Of a stretch of 64,000 nt of DNA, positions 1 through 8,928 are shown piece after piece. Numbering within the stretch: the first letter of the stretch is position 1; each line of letters opens with the position of its first letter. This DNA is from Janibacter endophyticus (GTDB lineage Bacteria; Actinomycetota; Actinomycetes; Actinomycetales; Dermatophilaceae). The notes beneath the pieces were generated by a model. It was not told the origin of the DNA. It was given only the letters and a program-made list of their open reading frames with translations, and made no database searches. The stretch spans positions 248,001-312,000 of the forward strand of contig NZ_JAFEJG010000004.1 in assembly GCF_016888335.1 (NCBI RefSeq). The letters are read 5' to 3'. The position numbers were made by a program, and so were the translations under genes.

Positions 1-241
1 CCGCCGCCGGGAGCGCGTCGGTGATGACCTCCGGCGTGATGTCGGCACTCGACGCGGTGCGGGGGCGGCTGATGTGCGTCGTCGTCGCCTGGGGGTCGGA
101 GGCATCGGCGAGCGAGCGGAGCACCGCCTGGTCGACGGCCCGGGCGTACGTGGGCGCGAAGGCCGCGCACGTCGCGACGAGCGCGGCGAGGAGGACGAGG
201 GCGACCGCCTGACCCCGGCGGTGACGCAGCGCTGCGCGCAC
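1..241 (-). CDS. ABC transporter permease, FtsX-like (5' end only)
   Basis: Reading the minus strand from a GTG at 241, an open frame runs for 80 codons to the window edge without a stop. A good Shine-Dalgarno (AAGGAGGA) lies just upstream of the GTG. The start is a short Arg/His basic stretch followed by a hydrophobic helix (VALVLLAALVATCAAFAPTY). A polar extracytoplasmic segment then begins. This is the usual N-terminus of FtsX/MacB-type permeases that work with a separate ATPase. It is divergent from the padR-ATPase-permease operon and shares its intergenic region, so PadR may also control it. The rest of the gene lies outside the window, so the family call rests on the N-terminus and context. 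Confidence 0.6.
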   Translation of the reverse strand, partial: MRAALRHRRGQAVALVLLAALVATCAAFAPTYARAVDQAVLRSLADASDPQATTTHISRPRTASSADITPEVITDALPAA

Positions 242-317
242 CCGCTCCTCCTTCGCTCGACGTGGGCCGACCTGGGCGCACACTACGCCTCGCCTCGCCC
301 CGCTCGAGGCCGACGTC

Positions 318-375
318 TTGCCACCGGCGACATACCGGGTATACCGTCCGCTCAACGCCGGTGCATACCGGGTAT
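318..375 (+). promoter_or_regulatory. padR promoter with two PadR-type dyads
   Basis: Two identical 11-bp dyads, ATACCGGGTAT, lie at 332-342 and 365-375 with centres 33 bp apart (about three helical turns). ATAC...GTAT dyads are typical operators of PadR-family repressors. A plausible promoter overlaps the first dyad: TTGCCA at 318-323 and TATACC at 340-345, with a 16-bp spacer. This fits autorepression of the padR operon, and the divergent permease gene could share the control. The promoter assignment is by inspection only. Confidence 0.6.
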
Positions 376-396
376 GGGGGGACGAAGGGGGACAAG

Positions 397-1038
397 ATGT
401 CGGTTCGACTGGGGTTGCTGGCACTGCTCGACGAGCAGCCGATGTACGGCGCGCAGCTGCGCGCGGAGTTCGAGTCCCGCACGGGCGGCACCTGGCCGCT
501 GAACATCGGGCAGGTCTACACCACGCTGAGCCGCCTCGAGCGCGACGGGCTCGTCGTCCAGCGGGGCGGCCCCGACGACGACGGCCGGATCACCTACGCG
601 CTCACCCCCGCCGGCCACGACGAGGTCGTCGCCTGGTGGGCGACGCCCGTCGTCCGCGACACGACACCGCGCGACGAGCTCGTCATCAAGCTCGCGCTGG
701 CCGTCACCGCGCCCGGGGTCGACGTCGAGCAGGTCGTCCAGACCCAGCGCACCGCGAGCCTGCGCGCGCTGCGCGACCTCACCCGGCTCAAGCAGCAGGC
801 CCACGCCGCGGAGCGCGAGCGGATCGCCGACGACGAGACCGCGCGGCTCGGGCGCACCGAGCTCGCCTGGGTGCTCGTCCTGGAGAACCTCATCTTCGCC
901 GCGGAGGGCGAGGTCCGCTGGCTCGACCACGTCGAGGCCCGGCTGGCCCGCGAGGCGACCCTCCCCCAGCCCGCAGCGTCCACCCCTTCGCCCACCGCCG
1001 ACGAGACCCAGACCGAGACCACCGAGGTGGCCCGATGA
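397..1038 (+). CDS. PadR family transcriptional regulator
   Basis: Product of 213 aa. An N-terminal PadR winged helix (residues about 1-85) contains MSVRLGLLALLDEQPMYG and the wing region ITYALTPAGHDEV. A helical C-terminal dimerisation domain (Vir_act_alpha-like) follows, then a Thr/Glu-rich tail. ATG 397 was chosen because it follows a purine-rich GAAGGGGGA and begins exactly where PadR homologues start; longer in-frame reading upstream would cross the operator. The stop overlaps the ATPase start (ATGA), so the two are translationally coupled. PadR proteins usually repress adjacent efflux pumps in response to a drug or phenolic ligand; the ligand here is unknown. Confidence 0.9.
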   Translation: MSVRLGLLALLDEQPMYGAQLRAEFESRTGGTWPLNIGQVYTTLSRLERDGLVVQRGGPDDDGRITYALTPAGHDEVVAWWATPVVRDTTPRDELVIKLALAVTAPGVDVEQVVQTQRTASLRALRDLTRLKQQAHAAERERIADDETARLGRTELAWVLVLENLIFAAEGEVRWLDHVEARLAREATLPQPAASTPSPTADETQTETTEVAR

Positions 1039-1769
1039 CCCCACCGCTGCTCCAGATCACCGACGCCACCCGGGTCCACGGCGAGGGTGACGCCGCCGTC
1101 CACGCCCTGCGCGGCGTGAGCCTGACCGTCATGCCGGGCGAGCTCGTCGCCGTCATGGGTCCGAGCGGGTCGGGCAAGTCGACCCTGCTCAACCTCGCCG
1201 GCGGCCTCGACCGGCCGACCTCCGGCACCGTCGTCGTCGACGGCCAGGACCTCGGCTCGCTCGGCGCGAAGGGGATCGCCCAGGTGCGACGCCGCTCCAT
1301 CGGCGTCGTCTTCCAGGACTACAACCTCATCCCCTCGCTCACCGGCGCGGAGAACGTGGCCCTCCCCCTCGAGCTCGACGGCGCGAGCGTGCGCTCCGCC
1401 CGACGCTCGGCCCGCGAGGCGCTCGGCCTCATGGGCCTGCAAGAGCTCTCCGACCGTTACCCGGACACGATGTCCGGTGGCCAGCAGCAGCGCGTCGCCA
1501 TCGCCCGCGCCCTCGTCGGCGGCCGCCGGCTCGTCCTCGCCGACGAGCCGACCGGCGCGCTCGACAGCCAGACCGGCGAGGACGTCCTCCGGGTGCTCCG
1601 CGAGCGCTGCGACGCCGGCGCCGCCGGCCTGCTCGTGACCCACGAGGCGCGGCACGCGGCGTGGGCCGACCGGGTGGTCTTCATCCGCGACGGCCTCATC
1701 ACCGACACCACCGGCCCGGTCACCGGTGTCGAAGACCTCCTCACGGGGGTAGCAGGCGGCCCACGATGA
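1035..1769 (+). CDS. ABC transporter ATP-binding protein (LolD/MacB type)
   Basis: Product of 244 aa. Walker A is GPSGSGKST (about residues 42-50), the Q-loop is VVFQDYNLIPSLT, the signature is MSGGQQQRVAIARAL and Walker B with D-loop is LVLADEPTGALDS. The QDYNLIPSLT segment and small size are typical of the LolD/MacB/FtsE-like subfamily that partners FtsX-fold permeases. It overlaps padR by 3-4 nt at its start and the permease by 4 nt at its end, forming one translational unit. It should supply the mechanotransmission ATPase for the downstream permease in drug or lipid export. The substrate cannot be read from the sequence. Confidence 0.93.
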   Translation: MTPPLLQITDATRVHGEGDAAVHALRGVSLTVMPGELVAVMGPSGSGKSTLLNLAGGLDRPTSGTVVVDGQDLGSLGAKGIAQVRRRSIGVVFQDYNLIPSLTGAENVALPLELDGASVRSARRSAREALGLMGLQELSDRYPDTMSGGQQQRVAIARALVGGRRLVLADEPTGALDSQTGEDVLRVLRERCDAGAAGLLVTHEARHAAWADRVVFIRDGLITDTTGPVTGVEDLLTGVAGGPR

Positions 1770-4639
1770 GCACCACGCTGTCCCCGTACCGGGAGGAGGC
1801 TGCCGCAGGGGGTCAGCCTCCTCCCACCCCTCCCGCCCGCTCGGGCGGCCTCGCCGGGTGGCGCTCGTCCTGGCGCGTCGCCCTGCGGATGGCTCGCCGG
1901 GACGTCCGGCGCCACCGTGGGCGCAGCCTCGTCGTGCTCCTCATGGTCGGCCTGCCCGCGATGCTCGTCGTCGCGGCGATGACGATCGCCGCGACGAGCC
2001 AGGTCACCGGCGCCGAGAAGATCCCGCGGGCCCTGGGGAGCACCCAGGCAGCGATCAGTGGCCCGGTGCCCGAGAAGATCAGCCAGGGCCCCGACCCCGT
2101 GTCGGGTTACGGCAGCACCGGCGGGTCCGGCGACGCCACCCCGATCCCCGGCTTCGAGGACGGGGGCACCGCCTTCGACAACGCCGAGGCGATCGGCCGG
2201 CTCGTCGACGGGCGCGCCGTCCCGTACACCGTCGGCGAGACCCGGGTCCAGGTGGGCGACCGGGTCCGGACGCTCCAGAGCCTGGCGATCGGCGACCCCG
2301 GTGGAGTCGGCGACAAGGTCACCTTGGTCTCCGGGCGGTGGCCGAGCGCGCCGGGTGAGGTCCTCCTGTCCCCCTCCGCGGTCGACGGCGGGCTGCCCTC
2401 GAGCGGCCGGCTCACGCAGGTGGCGGCGAAGGGGGAGTCGCTCGAGGTCGTCGGGACGGCCCGGGCCGTCGGCGAGTGGGGGACGCGCTTCGAGCTCGTG
2501 ACGACCACCCCGCTGTGGGCCGACAGCTGGGACCAGGGCTGGCTCGTCGACCGCGAGACGCCGGTGACCTGGGCGGAGGTCCAGGAGCTCAACGCCTACG
2601 GCCTGCCCGTCATGAGCGCCGAGGTCCTGCGCAACCCGCCGTCGATCGGCGAGCTCGACCCGCAGATCGCCGACCAGGAGCAGTTCGGGCAGGCCCGCGC
2701 GTCGATGGCCTACGCCCTCCTCGGCGGGGTGCTCGTCATCCTGCTCACGCTGCTCATCGGCCCGGCCTTCGCGGTGAGCGCGGCCCGGCAACGGCGCACG
2801 CTCGCCCTGGCCGCCGCCAACGGCGCGACGACACCCCAGCTGCGGCGCACCGTCCTCGCCCAGGCGCTCGTCCTCGGCGGGCTGAGCGCGGCGCTCGCCG
2901 TCGTGCTCGGGGTGCTCGCGGCCATCGCCTTCGTCCTGGTCGCCGAGGACCGCGAGTGGATGACGACCGGACCGCTCGACATCCCCTGGGGCCAGGTGGC
3001 CGGGGTCGTCGCCGTCGCCGTCATCAGCTCGGTGACCGCCGCACTCCTCCCCGCCGCCCGCCTCGGGCGGCTCGACATCGTCGGCACGATGAAGGGCGTC
3101 CACGTACCCCCGCCGCCGAACCGGCTCCTCCCCGTCGGCGGGATCCTGCTCGCCGCGGTCGGCGGGTGGGCGATCATCACCGGCGCGCAGACGACCGGCA
3201 CCGAGACCCAGATCCTCGCCGGTGCCGTCGCGCTCATCGTCGGCGCGCTGCTCACCGTCCCGACCGTCCTCCACCTCCTCGGCAAGGTCGGCGGGCACCT
3301 GCCGCTCCCGCTTCGCCTGGCGACGCGTGACCTCGCCCGGCACCGCTCGCGCAGCGCCCCGACGATCGCGGCCGTCCTCGCCGGCACGGCGGCCCTGACG
3401 ATCGGGCTCGTCGGCGCGACGTCGGACAACGCGCAGCGGCGTCAGCAGTACCTGCCGCAGACGATCGTCGGCGAGGCGTCGGTCTACGACATCGGGCCCG
3501 ACGCCGGCGCCACCGCCGCCTCGCTCGAGCGGTACCGCGCGGCCGTGCCCGACCTACGCTTCGCCCCGACGTGGGTCGTGAGCAACGACCCCGGCACATC
3601 GGGGAGCGGCGTCCCCTTCATCGCTGCCCGGCCGGTGGGCTGCACGCCGGAGCAGACCTTCCGCGACCGCGAGTGGGAGGCGAGGCAGCAGGCGAGTGCG
3701 CCTCCGGATGTGGAGAGCCACCCCGCGGACCTGTCCTCGCCCTGCCAGCTCGTCGGCGAGACGAGCGGCACCGGGCGCTCGGTCCGCGTCCTTGACGCCG
3801 ACGAGATCGTCCGGCGCATGGGGCTGACCGGCGCCGAGGCCGAGACCGTCCGGGGCGGCGGTGCCGTCCTCATGACGCTCCCCTCGGACAAGGGGCTCGT
3901 CACCGACGGCTCCGTCAACGTCGTCTACGGCCTCCGCACCGGCGGGGACGCGTACGCGGAGGACGCGCGCCTCACCGACGTCACGACGGTCGACCTGCCG
4001 GTGGTCACCCGAGAGCACGACCGCGACTCGATGCCGCGCAGCCTGATGTCGGGACTCCTCGTGCCGCGCGAGGCGGCCGAGGAGCACGGATGGGCCCTCA
4101 CCGGCGCCGGGCTCGCCGTCTACTCGCCGAGCGGGCCGCTGACCGATCTGCAGGAGGAGCGGCTCGTCGCCGCGGCGGGAGGCGAAGGCCAGGTGGCCGT
4201 CGAGCGCGGCTTCGTCAACGAGCTGTGGATGGTCATGGCGGTGCTCCTCGGGATCTTCACCGCGCTGCTGCTCGTCGTGACGCTCACGTCGGCGGCGCTC
4301 AGCCTCGCCGAGCAGGAGCGCGACCAGGCGACCCTCTCCGCGGTCGGTGCCTCGCGCGGGACCCGGCGGATCATGGCGGGGGCGCAGGCATGGCTCCTCG
4401 CGCTCGTCGGCGTCGTCCTCGGGATCGCCGTCGGGCTCGTGCCGGGCATCGCGATCACCTACCCGCTGACCGGCATGTCGTGGGACCCCGCGAGCGGTGC
4501 CGCCACGACGAGCGAGCCGACGACGGTCATCCCGTGGCTCGTCCTGCTCGCGATGGCGGCGGTCGTCCCGGCCGTCGCCGGCCTGCTCGCCACCCTCGCC
4601 GTCCGCGGCGACCCCACCGCCACCCGCCGTAGCACCTGA
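1766..4639 (+). CDS. ABC transporter permease, FtsX/MacB family
   Basis: Product of 957 aa with the two-module FtsX layout. An N-terminal helix (about residues 45-65, LVVLLMVGLPAMLVVAAM) precedes a large extracytoplasmic domain. A helix cluster around residues 345-460 includes VLVILLTLLIGPAFAVSA. A second extracytoplasmic domain is followed by C-terminal helices ending near residue 945. ATG 1766 overlaps the ATPase stop and gives the basic-then-hydrophobic start expected. It should pair with the upstream ATPase, with PadR controlling the operon. The large external domains suggest substrate handling at the cell surface rather than simple pumping. Confidence 0.88.
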   Translation: MSTTLSPYREEAAAGGQPPPTPPARSGGLAGWRSSWRVALRMARRDVRRHRGRSLVVLLMVGLPAMLVVAAMTIAATSQVTGAEKIPRALGSTQAAISGPVPEKISQGPDPVSGYGSTGGSGDATPIPGFEDGGTAFDNAEAIGRLVDGRAVPYTVGETRVQVGDRVRTLQSLAIGDPGGVGDKVTLVSGRWPSAPGEVLLSPSAVDGGLPSSGRLTQVAAKGESLEVVGTARAVGEWGTRFELVTTTPLWADSWDQGWLVDRETPVTWAEVQELNAYGLPVMSAEVLRNPPSIGELDPQIADQEQFGQARASMAYALLGGVLVILLTLLIGPAFAVSAARQRRTLALAAANGATTPQLRRTVLAQALVLGGLSAALAVVLGVLAAIAFVLVAEDREWMTTGPLDIPWGQVAGVVAVAVISSVTAALLPAARLGRLDIVGTMKGVHVPPPPNRLLPVGGILLAAVGGWAIITGAQTTGTETQILAGAVALIVGALLTVPTVLHLLGKVGGHLPLPLRLATRDLARHRSRSAPTIAAVLAGTAALTIGLVGATSDNAQRRQQYLPQTIVGEASVYDIGPDAGATAASLERYRAAVPDLRFAPTWVVSNDPGTSGSGVPFIAARPVGCTPEQTFRDREWEARQQASAPPDVESHPADLSSPCQLVGETSGTGRSVRVLDADEIVRRMGLTGAEAETVRGGGAVLMTLPSDKGLVTDGSVNVVYGLRTGGDAYAEDARLTDVTTVDLPVVTREHDRDSMPRSLMSGLLVPREAAEEHGWALTGAGLAVYSPSGPLTDLQEERLVAAAGGEGQVAVERGFVNELWMVMAVLLGIFTALLLVVTLTSAALSLAEQERDQATLSAVGASRGTRRIMAGAQAWLLALVGVVLGIAVGLVPGIAITYPLTGMSWDPASGAATTSEPTTVIPWLVLLAMAAVVPAVAGLLATLAVRGDPTATRRST

Positions 4640-4731
4640 GGACGACGGCAGCCCCGCCCCGGGTCGAGGGAGCAGCGCACGTCCAGGCGGTCGCGATCAC
4701 CTCGACCCGGCGGGACCGGGGTCGGTGACGG

Positions 4732-6393
4732 TCAGTCGGCGAGCTCTCCGGCCATCGCCCGACCGGCCGTGCGGCCGGAGAAGATGCACCCACCGAGGAA
4801 TGTCCCCTCGAGCGCCCGGTAGCCGTGCACGCCACCGCCGCCGAAGCCCGCGGCCTCGCCCGCGGCGAAGAGCCCCTTGACCGGCCGGCCGTCGTGGCCG
4901 AGCACCCGCGCCGACAGGTCGGTCTCGAAGCCGCCGAGGGTCTTGCGCGAGAGGATGTGCAGCTTGACGCCGACGAGCGGCCCGCGCTTGGGGTCGGTGA
5001 TCTTGTGCGGCGGGAAGGCGCGCTTGCTCAGCTTGTCGCCGCGGTAGCGCCCGGCGACCTCCATCGCCGCGAGCTGCGCGTCCTTGCTGAAGGCGTTGTC
5101 GAGCTGGCCGTCGCGCGCGTCGATCTGTCGGGCGATCTCGGTGGCGTCGAGCTCGGGGTCGTCGTCCTCGCGCAGCGCGTTCATCTTCGCGACGAGCTCC
5201 TCGACGGTGTCGGCGGTGACCCAGTCGACGCCCTTGTCCATGAAGGCCTGGACCGACGGGTACACGGGCGTGACCGGCCGGCGGGCCACGGCCCGGAGGT
5301 CCTTGTCGGTGAGGTCGAGGTTCTGCTCCGAGCCGGAGAGGGCGAACTCCTTGCCCGCGATGGTCCGGTTCGTGATGAACCACGAGTGGTCGTGCCCGGT
5401 CTGACGAAGGTGCTTCAGCGTGCCGAGGGTGTCGTAGCCGGGGAAGAGCGGGGCGGGGAGCCGCTTGCCCTCCGCGTCGAACCACATCGAGCTCGGGCCG
5501 GGGAGGATGCGGATCGCGTGGCCGGGCCAGATCGGGTCCCAGTTGCGCACCCCCTCGACGTAGTGCCACATGCGGTCGCGGTTGATGATCCGGCCACCCG
5601 CCTCCTCGGTGATCGCGATCATCCGACCGTCGACGTAGGCCGGTACGCCGGTGATCATCCGTCGGGGTGCGCCCCCGAGTCGCTCCGGCCAGTTCTCCCG
5701 GACGAGGTCGTGGTTGCCGCCGATGCCGCCGCTCGCGACGAGCACGGCGTCGGCGCGCAGCTCGAAGTCGCCCACCCGGTCACGGTTGCTCGCCTCACCG
5801 CGCGGGTGGTGGTCGGGCGCGAGCACGGTCCCTCGGACGCCGACGACCGCGCCATCCTCGGTGACGATCTCGTCGACGCGGTGGCGGTGGGCGTAGGTGA
5901 CCAGACCCGACTCCTTAGCCTTCGCGACCCGCTCGACGAAGGGGGCGGCCACGCCCGGTCCGGTACCCCAGGTGATGTGGAAGCGCGGGACGGAGTTGCC
6001 GTGGCCGTCGGCCGTGCCGTCGCCGCGCTCGGCCCAGCCGACGATCGGGAACCAGCGCATGCCCTGCTGGTGCAGCCAGGAGCGCTTCTCCCCGGCGGCG
6101 AAGTCGACGTACGCCTCGGCCCAGCGGCGCGGCCAGTGGTCCTCGTCGCGGTCGAAGCCGGCGGTCCCCATCCAGTCACGCATCGCCAGCTCGTGGCTGT
6201 CCGTGATGCCCATCCGGCGCTGCTCGGGGCTGTTGACGAAGAGCAGGCCGCCGAAGGACCAGTGCGCCTGGCCGCCGATGTTGGCCTCGGACTCCTGGTC
6301 GACGAGGATCACGCGGCGGCCCGCGTCGGTGAGCTCTGCGGTGGCGACCAGGCCGGCGAGGCCATGACCCACGACGATGACATCTGCGTCCAT
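4732..6393 (-). CDS. FAD-binding dehydrogenase (fumarate reductase/KstD-like flavoprotein)
   Basis: Product of 553 aa. The N-terminal dinucleotide-binding motif is VIVVGHGLAGLVATAEL, and the C-terminal FAD loop is GGGGVHGYRALEGTFLGGC. Between them lies the FAD-binding_2 fold seen in 3-ketosteroid dehydrogenases and fumarate-reductase-like proteins. Segments such as GGQAHWSFGGLLFV and HITWGTGPGVAAPFVERV match the actinobacterial 'FAD-binding dehydrogenase' family of about 550 aa whose substrate is usually unassigned. ATG 6393 was chosen because it directly precedes the dinucleotide fold. It is divergent from the metallophosphoesterase gene (83 nt between starts). Steroid specificity cannot be claimed. 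Confidence 0.85.
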   Translation of the reverse strand: MDADVIVVGHGLAGLVATAELTDAGRRVILVDQESEANIGGQAHWSFGGLLFVNSPEQRRMGITDSHELAMRDWMGTAGFDRDEDHWPRRWAEAYVDFAAGEKRSWLHQQGMRWFPIVGWAERGDGTADGHGNSVPRFHITWGTGPGVAAPFVERVAKAKESGLVTYAHRHRVDEIVTEDGAVVGVRGTVLAPDHHPRGEASNRDRVGDFELRADAVLVASGGIGGNHDLVRENWPERLGGAPRRMITGVPAYVDGRMIAITEEAGGRIINRDRMWHYVEGVRNWDPIWPGHAIRILPGPSSMWFDAEGKRLPAPLFPGYDTLGTLKHLRQTGHDHSWFITNRTIAGKEFALSGSEQNLDLTDKDLRAVARRPVTPVYPSVQAFMDKGVDWVTADTVEELVAKMNALREDDDPELDATEIARQIDARDGQLDNAFSKDAQLAAMEVAGRYRGDKLSKRAFPPHKITDPKRGPLVGVKLHILSRKTLGGFETDLSARVLGHDGRPVKGLFAAGEAAGFGGGGVHGYRALEGTFLGGCIFSGRTAGRAMAGELAD

Positions 6394-6476
6394 GGCAGAT
6401 GAGCCTACCCGCGGGTAACCGATCTCGACCAGGCGCCCCACCCGATCGGTCCGCCGCCCCGCCTACGATCGCGGAG

Positions 6477-8021
6477 ATGTCTCATCTCGGCCGGCTCCGC
6501 GCCGCGGCGACCCGAGCCCTCCTCGCGGCCGCCGTCGTCGTCCTCGCCACGCTCGGCGGCATCGTCGCGACGGTCGTCGTGCCGACGACGGTGAGCACCG
6601 ACTACTACACCGCCGACGTGCGCCTCTCCCCGTCGTGGTCGGACCGCTCGTCCATCGGCGTCGAGACGATCGTCGGCGGCGCGTCTGCCCGCTTCACCGG
6701 GCTCGCGCCGGGCATCGAGGTCTCGCCGCAGGTCCGTCCGGAGATCTCCGACGTCGTCTCGGGCGGCGACGTCAGCACGACCAAGCTCGTCGTCAGCCAG
6801 GCAGAGCGAGAGCGGGTCATCGCGGAGGCGGCGAAGGGGGTGGCCGTGCGCTTCGTCGGGGGGTCGGTCCTCGCGGCTGGTCTCCCGCTCGTCGGGTACG
6901 CGCTGTGGCGCCACCGTCGGCCGACGGTGCGAGCGATCGCGGCGACCGGGGTCGCCTGGGTGGTGACCTGCGCGGTGAGCGGGCTCGGCGCCCAGCAGAC
7001 CTACCGTGCCGAGCGCTTCACCGAGCTCGAGGCCACCGGGCTGCTGCGCCTCGCCGCGGACAACCGGACGATCTTCGCCGACGTCGAGACCCGCGCCGGC
7101 CAGGCGACCCCGTACCTGCGCAACCTCCTCGCGCTCTCCTCGGCACTGCGCTCGGAGTACGCCCCGGCGACCTCCACGACGCAGGACGCGCTGACGGTCA
7201 TGCTCGTCTCCGACATCCACTCCTCGAACCAGTACGCGCTGATGCGCACCGTCGTCGAGGAGCAGAGTGTCGATCTCGTCGTCGACACCGGGGACCTCAT
7301 CAACCTCGGCCGGGTCGAGGAGCTGCGGCTCTCGCGCCTCGCCCGCGGCATCGAGTCGCTCGAGGTCCCGTACGTCTTCGTCCGCGGCAACCACGACGCG
7401 TCCTCCCCGACCGACACCGCCCTGCTCGACGAGCTCGCCGAGGTCGACAACGTCTACCTGCCCGAACCGAGCGACGGCACGTACCGCGAGATCGAGGTCG
7501 ACGGGCTGCGTCTGGCCGGATTCAACGACCCCCGGTACTACGGCGACTCCGACGACGGCACGACCGACGCCCAGAGCGAGGCCCGTGACCGGTGGGTCGA
7601 GGCGCTCGGCGAGGCGGCCCCGCCCGACCTCATGCTCAGCCACGAGGCCCCCGCGGTCGACGGTGCGCCGGGGCGCATCCGGGTGCACGGCCACGGCCAC
7701 CATCCCGGCCTTGACGGCAGCCGGGTCGCGCTCGGGACCTTCACCGGCGGAGGGACGCTGTCTCACTTCCGGCTCGACCCGGCCGACGAGGAGCTCGTCG
7801 GGCAGCCGAGCAGCTTCGACCTGCTGACCTTCGACGAGGGCTGCCAGGCCGGCACGCTGACCCGCTACCAGTACCGCGCGATCATCGAGGGGCGTCCGAG
7901 CATGGACCGGATCTCGGTGATCAACGCGGGCCGGGTCGCCGAGCCCGCCGAGGAGGGCCGGACCTGCGGCGCAGGGGGAGTATCGGTCCGGCCGCTCGGG
8001 GACCAGCCCACCGACGGCTGA
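6477..8021 (+). CDS. Membrane-anchored metallophosphoesterase
   Basis: Product of 514 aa. Hydrophobic helices lie near residues 13-37 (ALLAAAVVVLATLGGIVATVV), with two more between about 120 and 175. A calcineurin-like phosphoesterase domain fills the C-terminal half. Metal-binding motifs appear in order: LVSDIHSS (DxH), DTGDLINLG (GD), FVRGNHDAS (GNHD) and VHGHGHH (GHxH). The residues expected for a dinuclear centre are therefore all present. With the N-terminal helices, the active domain probably faces outside the membrane. ATG 6477 begins a standard signal-anchor; earlier in-frame codons encode Pro/Arg-rich sequence with no signal character. The substrate is unknown. Confidence 0.88.
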   Translation: MSHLGRLRAAATRALLAAAVVVLATLGGIVATVVVPTTVSTDYYTADVRLSPSWSDRSSIGVETIVGGASARFTGLAPGIEVSPQVRPEISDVVSGGDVSTTKLVVSQAERERVIAEAAKGVAVRFVGGSVLAAGLPLVGYALWRHRRPTVRAIAATGVAWVVTCAVSGLGAQQTYRAERFTELEATGLLRLAADNRTIFADVETRAGQATPYLRNLLALSSALRSEYAPATSTTQDALTVMLVSDIHSSNQYALMRTVVEEQSVDLVVDTGDLINLGRVEELRLSRLARGIESLEVPYVFVRGNHDASSPTDTALLDELAEVDNVYLPEPSDGTYREIEVDGLRLAGFNDPRYYGDSDDGTTDAQSEARDRWVEALGEAAPPDLMLSHEAPAVDGAPGRIRVHGHGHHPGLDGSRVALGTFTGGGTLSHFRLDPADEELVGQPSSFDLLTFDEGCQAGTLTRYQYRAIIEGRPSMDRISVINAGRVAEPAEEGRTCGAGGVSVRPLGDQPTDG

Positions 8022-8035
8022 GTCTCGGTCTCAGG

Positions 8036-8917
8036 TCACCCGAGCACGGACCACTGCGCCATGACCTTGAGGTCGAGCCCGCACGTCAGCCGACGCGGCT
8101 CGCTGAAGGACCGCGCCACCCGGCGCTCGTAGGTGTGACCGGCAGCCGTGACCCGGACCGTCCACTCCCCCTCCCCGGCCGGTTCGGCGGTGACCGCCTC
8201 GACCTGCGCCAGGCTCACCCCTTGGCCCGCCATGACGTCGTGGACACCCACCTGCTCGGGGGCATCCCAGACCGTCCGGCCGCGCCAGCGGGTAAGGTCG
8301 ACCGCGCCGTCGAGGTGGGCGATGACGACGTCGGGCGCTGAGGTGCCGTCGAGCCGTCCGTACATGGAGCCCTCGGGGAGGATCGCGACGTTGCCGGCGA
8401 AGCGGTCGCCGCCGAGATGCGTTGTCTCCCAGACCGATCCGGGCAGGACGTCGTCGAGGACCCGGGCGACGAGGCGGCCCTCGACGGCGCAGCAGGGGTC
8501 CTTCTTCCCGTGGCAGCAGACGAGGATCACGGGGTCGGTGCACACCTCCGGCGCGGCCGCGCAGAGCTCCTCGAAGCGCTCGGCGAGGGCCACGAGATCG
8601 GCCGGCTCGGACCACTCGTGGCGAGCCACGCGGCCGTTCGTCGAGTCGACGAGGTAGACCGGCCACGGCGCGACGAAGTCGTCGACCCGGCCGTGGGGGC
8701 GGATGAGCTGCAGGCGCGCCTGGACGGCGTCGAGCGCGCGGACGAGCGGTGGTCGCACGTCGAGCACGGGGGGCGTCGTGGCGGCCTTGTCGGTCCACGG
8801 GCCGGGGTGGCCGACGAGCATCCAGCGAGGCGCGGGCACCGCCGTGCCGATCGGCGCGTCAGCACGCTCGGCGGCCGCGATCGAGCACCGCCAGCGGGAG
8901 TCATGGTGCGTGGTCAT
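8036..8917 (-). CDS. Sucrase/ferredoxin-like family protein (thioredoxin-fold [2Fe-2S] type)
   Basis: Product of 293 aa. The diagnostic segment LVCCHGKKDPCCAVEG near residues 135-150 matches the HGxxDxCC motif of the sucrase/ferredoxin-like family. These are thioredoxin-fold proteins, some of which carry a [2Fe-2S] cluster. Further cysteines at the N-terminus (RWRCS) and C-terminus (LTCGLD) could help ligand a cluster. It is the last gene of a minus-strand unit, only 11 nt after the stop of the JmjC/cupin oxygenase. This suggests a redox role next to that Fe(II) enzyme, which is inference. ATG 8917 is the first start that gives the family's usual N-terminus. Confidence 0.8.
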   Translation of the reverse strand: MTTHHDSRWRCSIAAAERADAPIGTAVPAPRWMLVGHPGPWTDKAATTPPVLDVRPPLVRALDAVQARLQLIRPHGRVDDFVAPWPVYLVDSTNGRVARHEWSEPADLVALAERFEELCAAAPEVCTDPVILVCCHGKKDPCCAVEGRLVARVLDDVLPGSVWETTHLGGDRFAGNVAILPEGSMYGRLDGTSAPDVVIAHLDGAVDLTRWRGRTVWDAPEQVGVHDVMAGQGVSLAQVEAVTAEPAGEGEWTVRVTAAGHTYERRVARSFSEPRRLTCGLDLKVMAQWSVLG

Positions 8918-8928
8918 CGCCACCGACC

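Noticed and set aside
1457-3343. Minus-strand frame of about 628 codons inside the permease gene
   Set aside because: Asp/Arg/Gly-rich without recognisable features; antisense to the ABC permease and ATPase.
4703-4724. Terminator between the permease and the FAD dehydrogenase
   Set aside because: Only a 6-bp stem (CGACCC/GGGTCG) is present, too weak to list in this GC-rich DNA.
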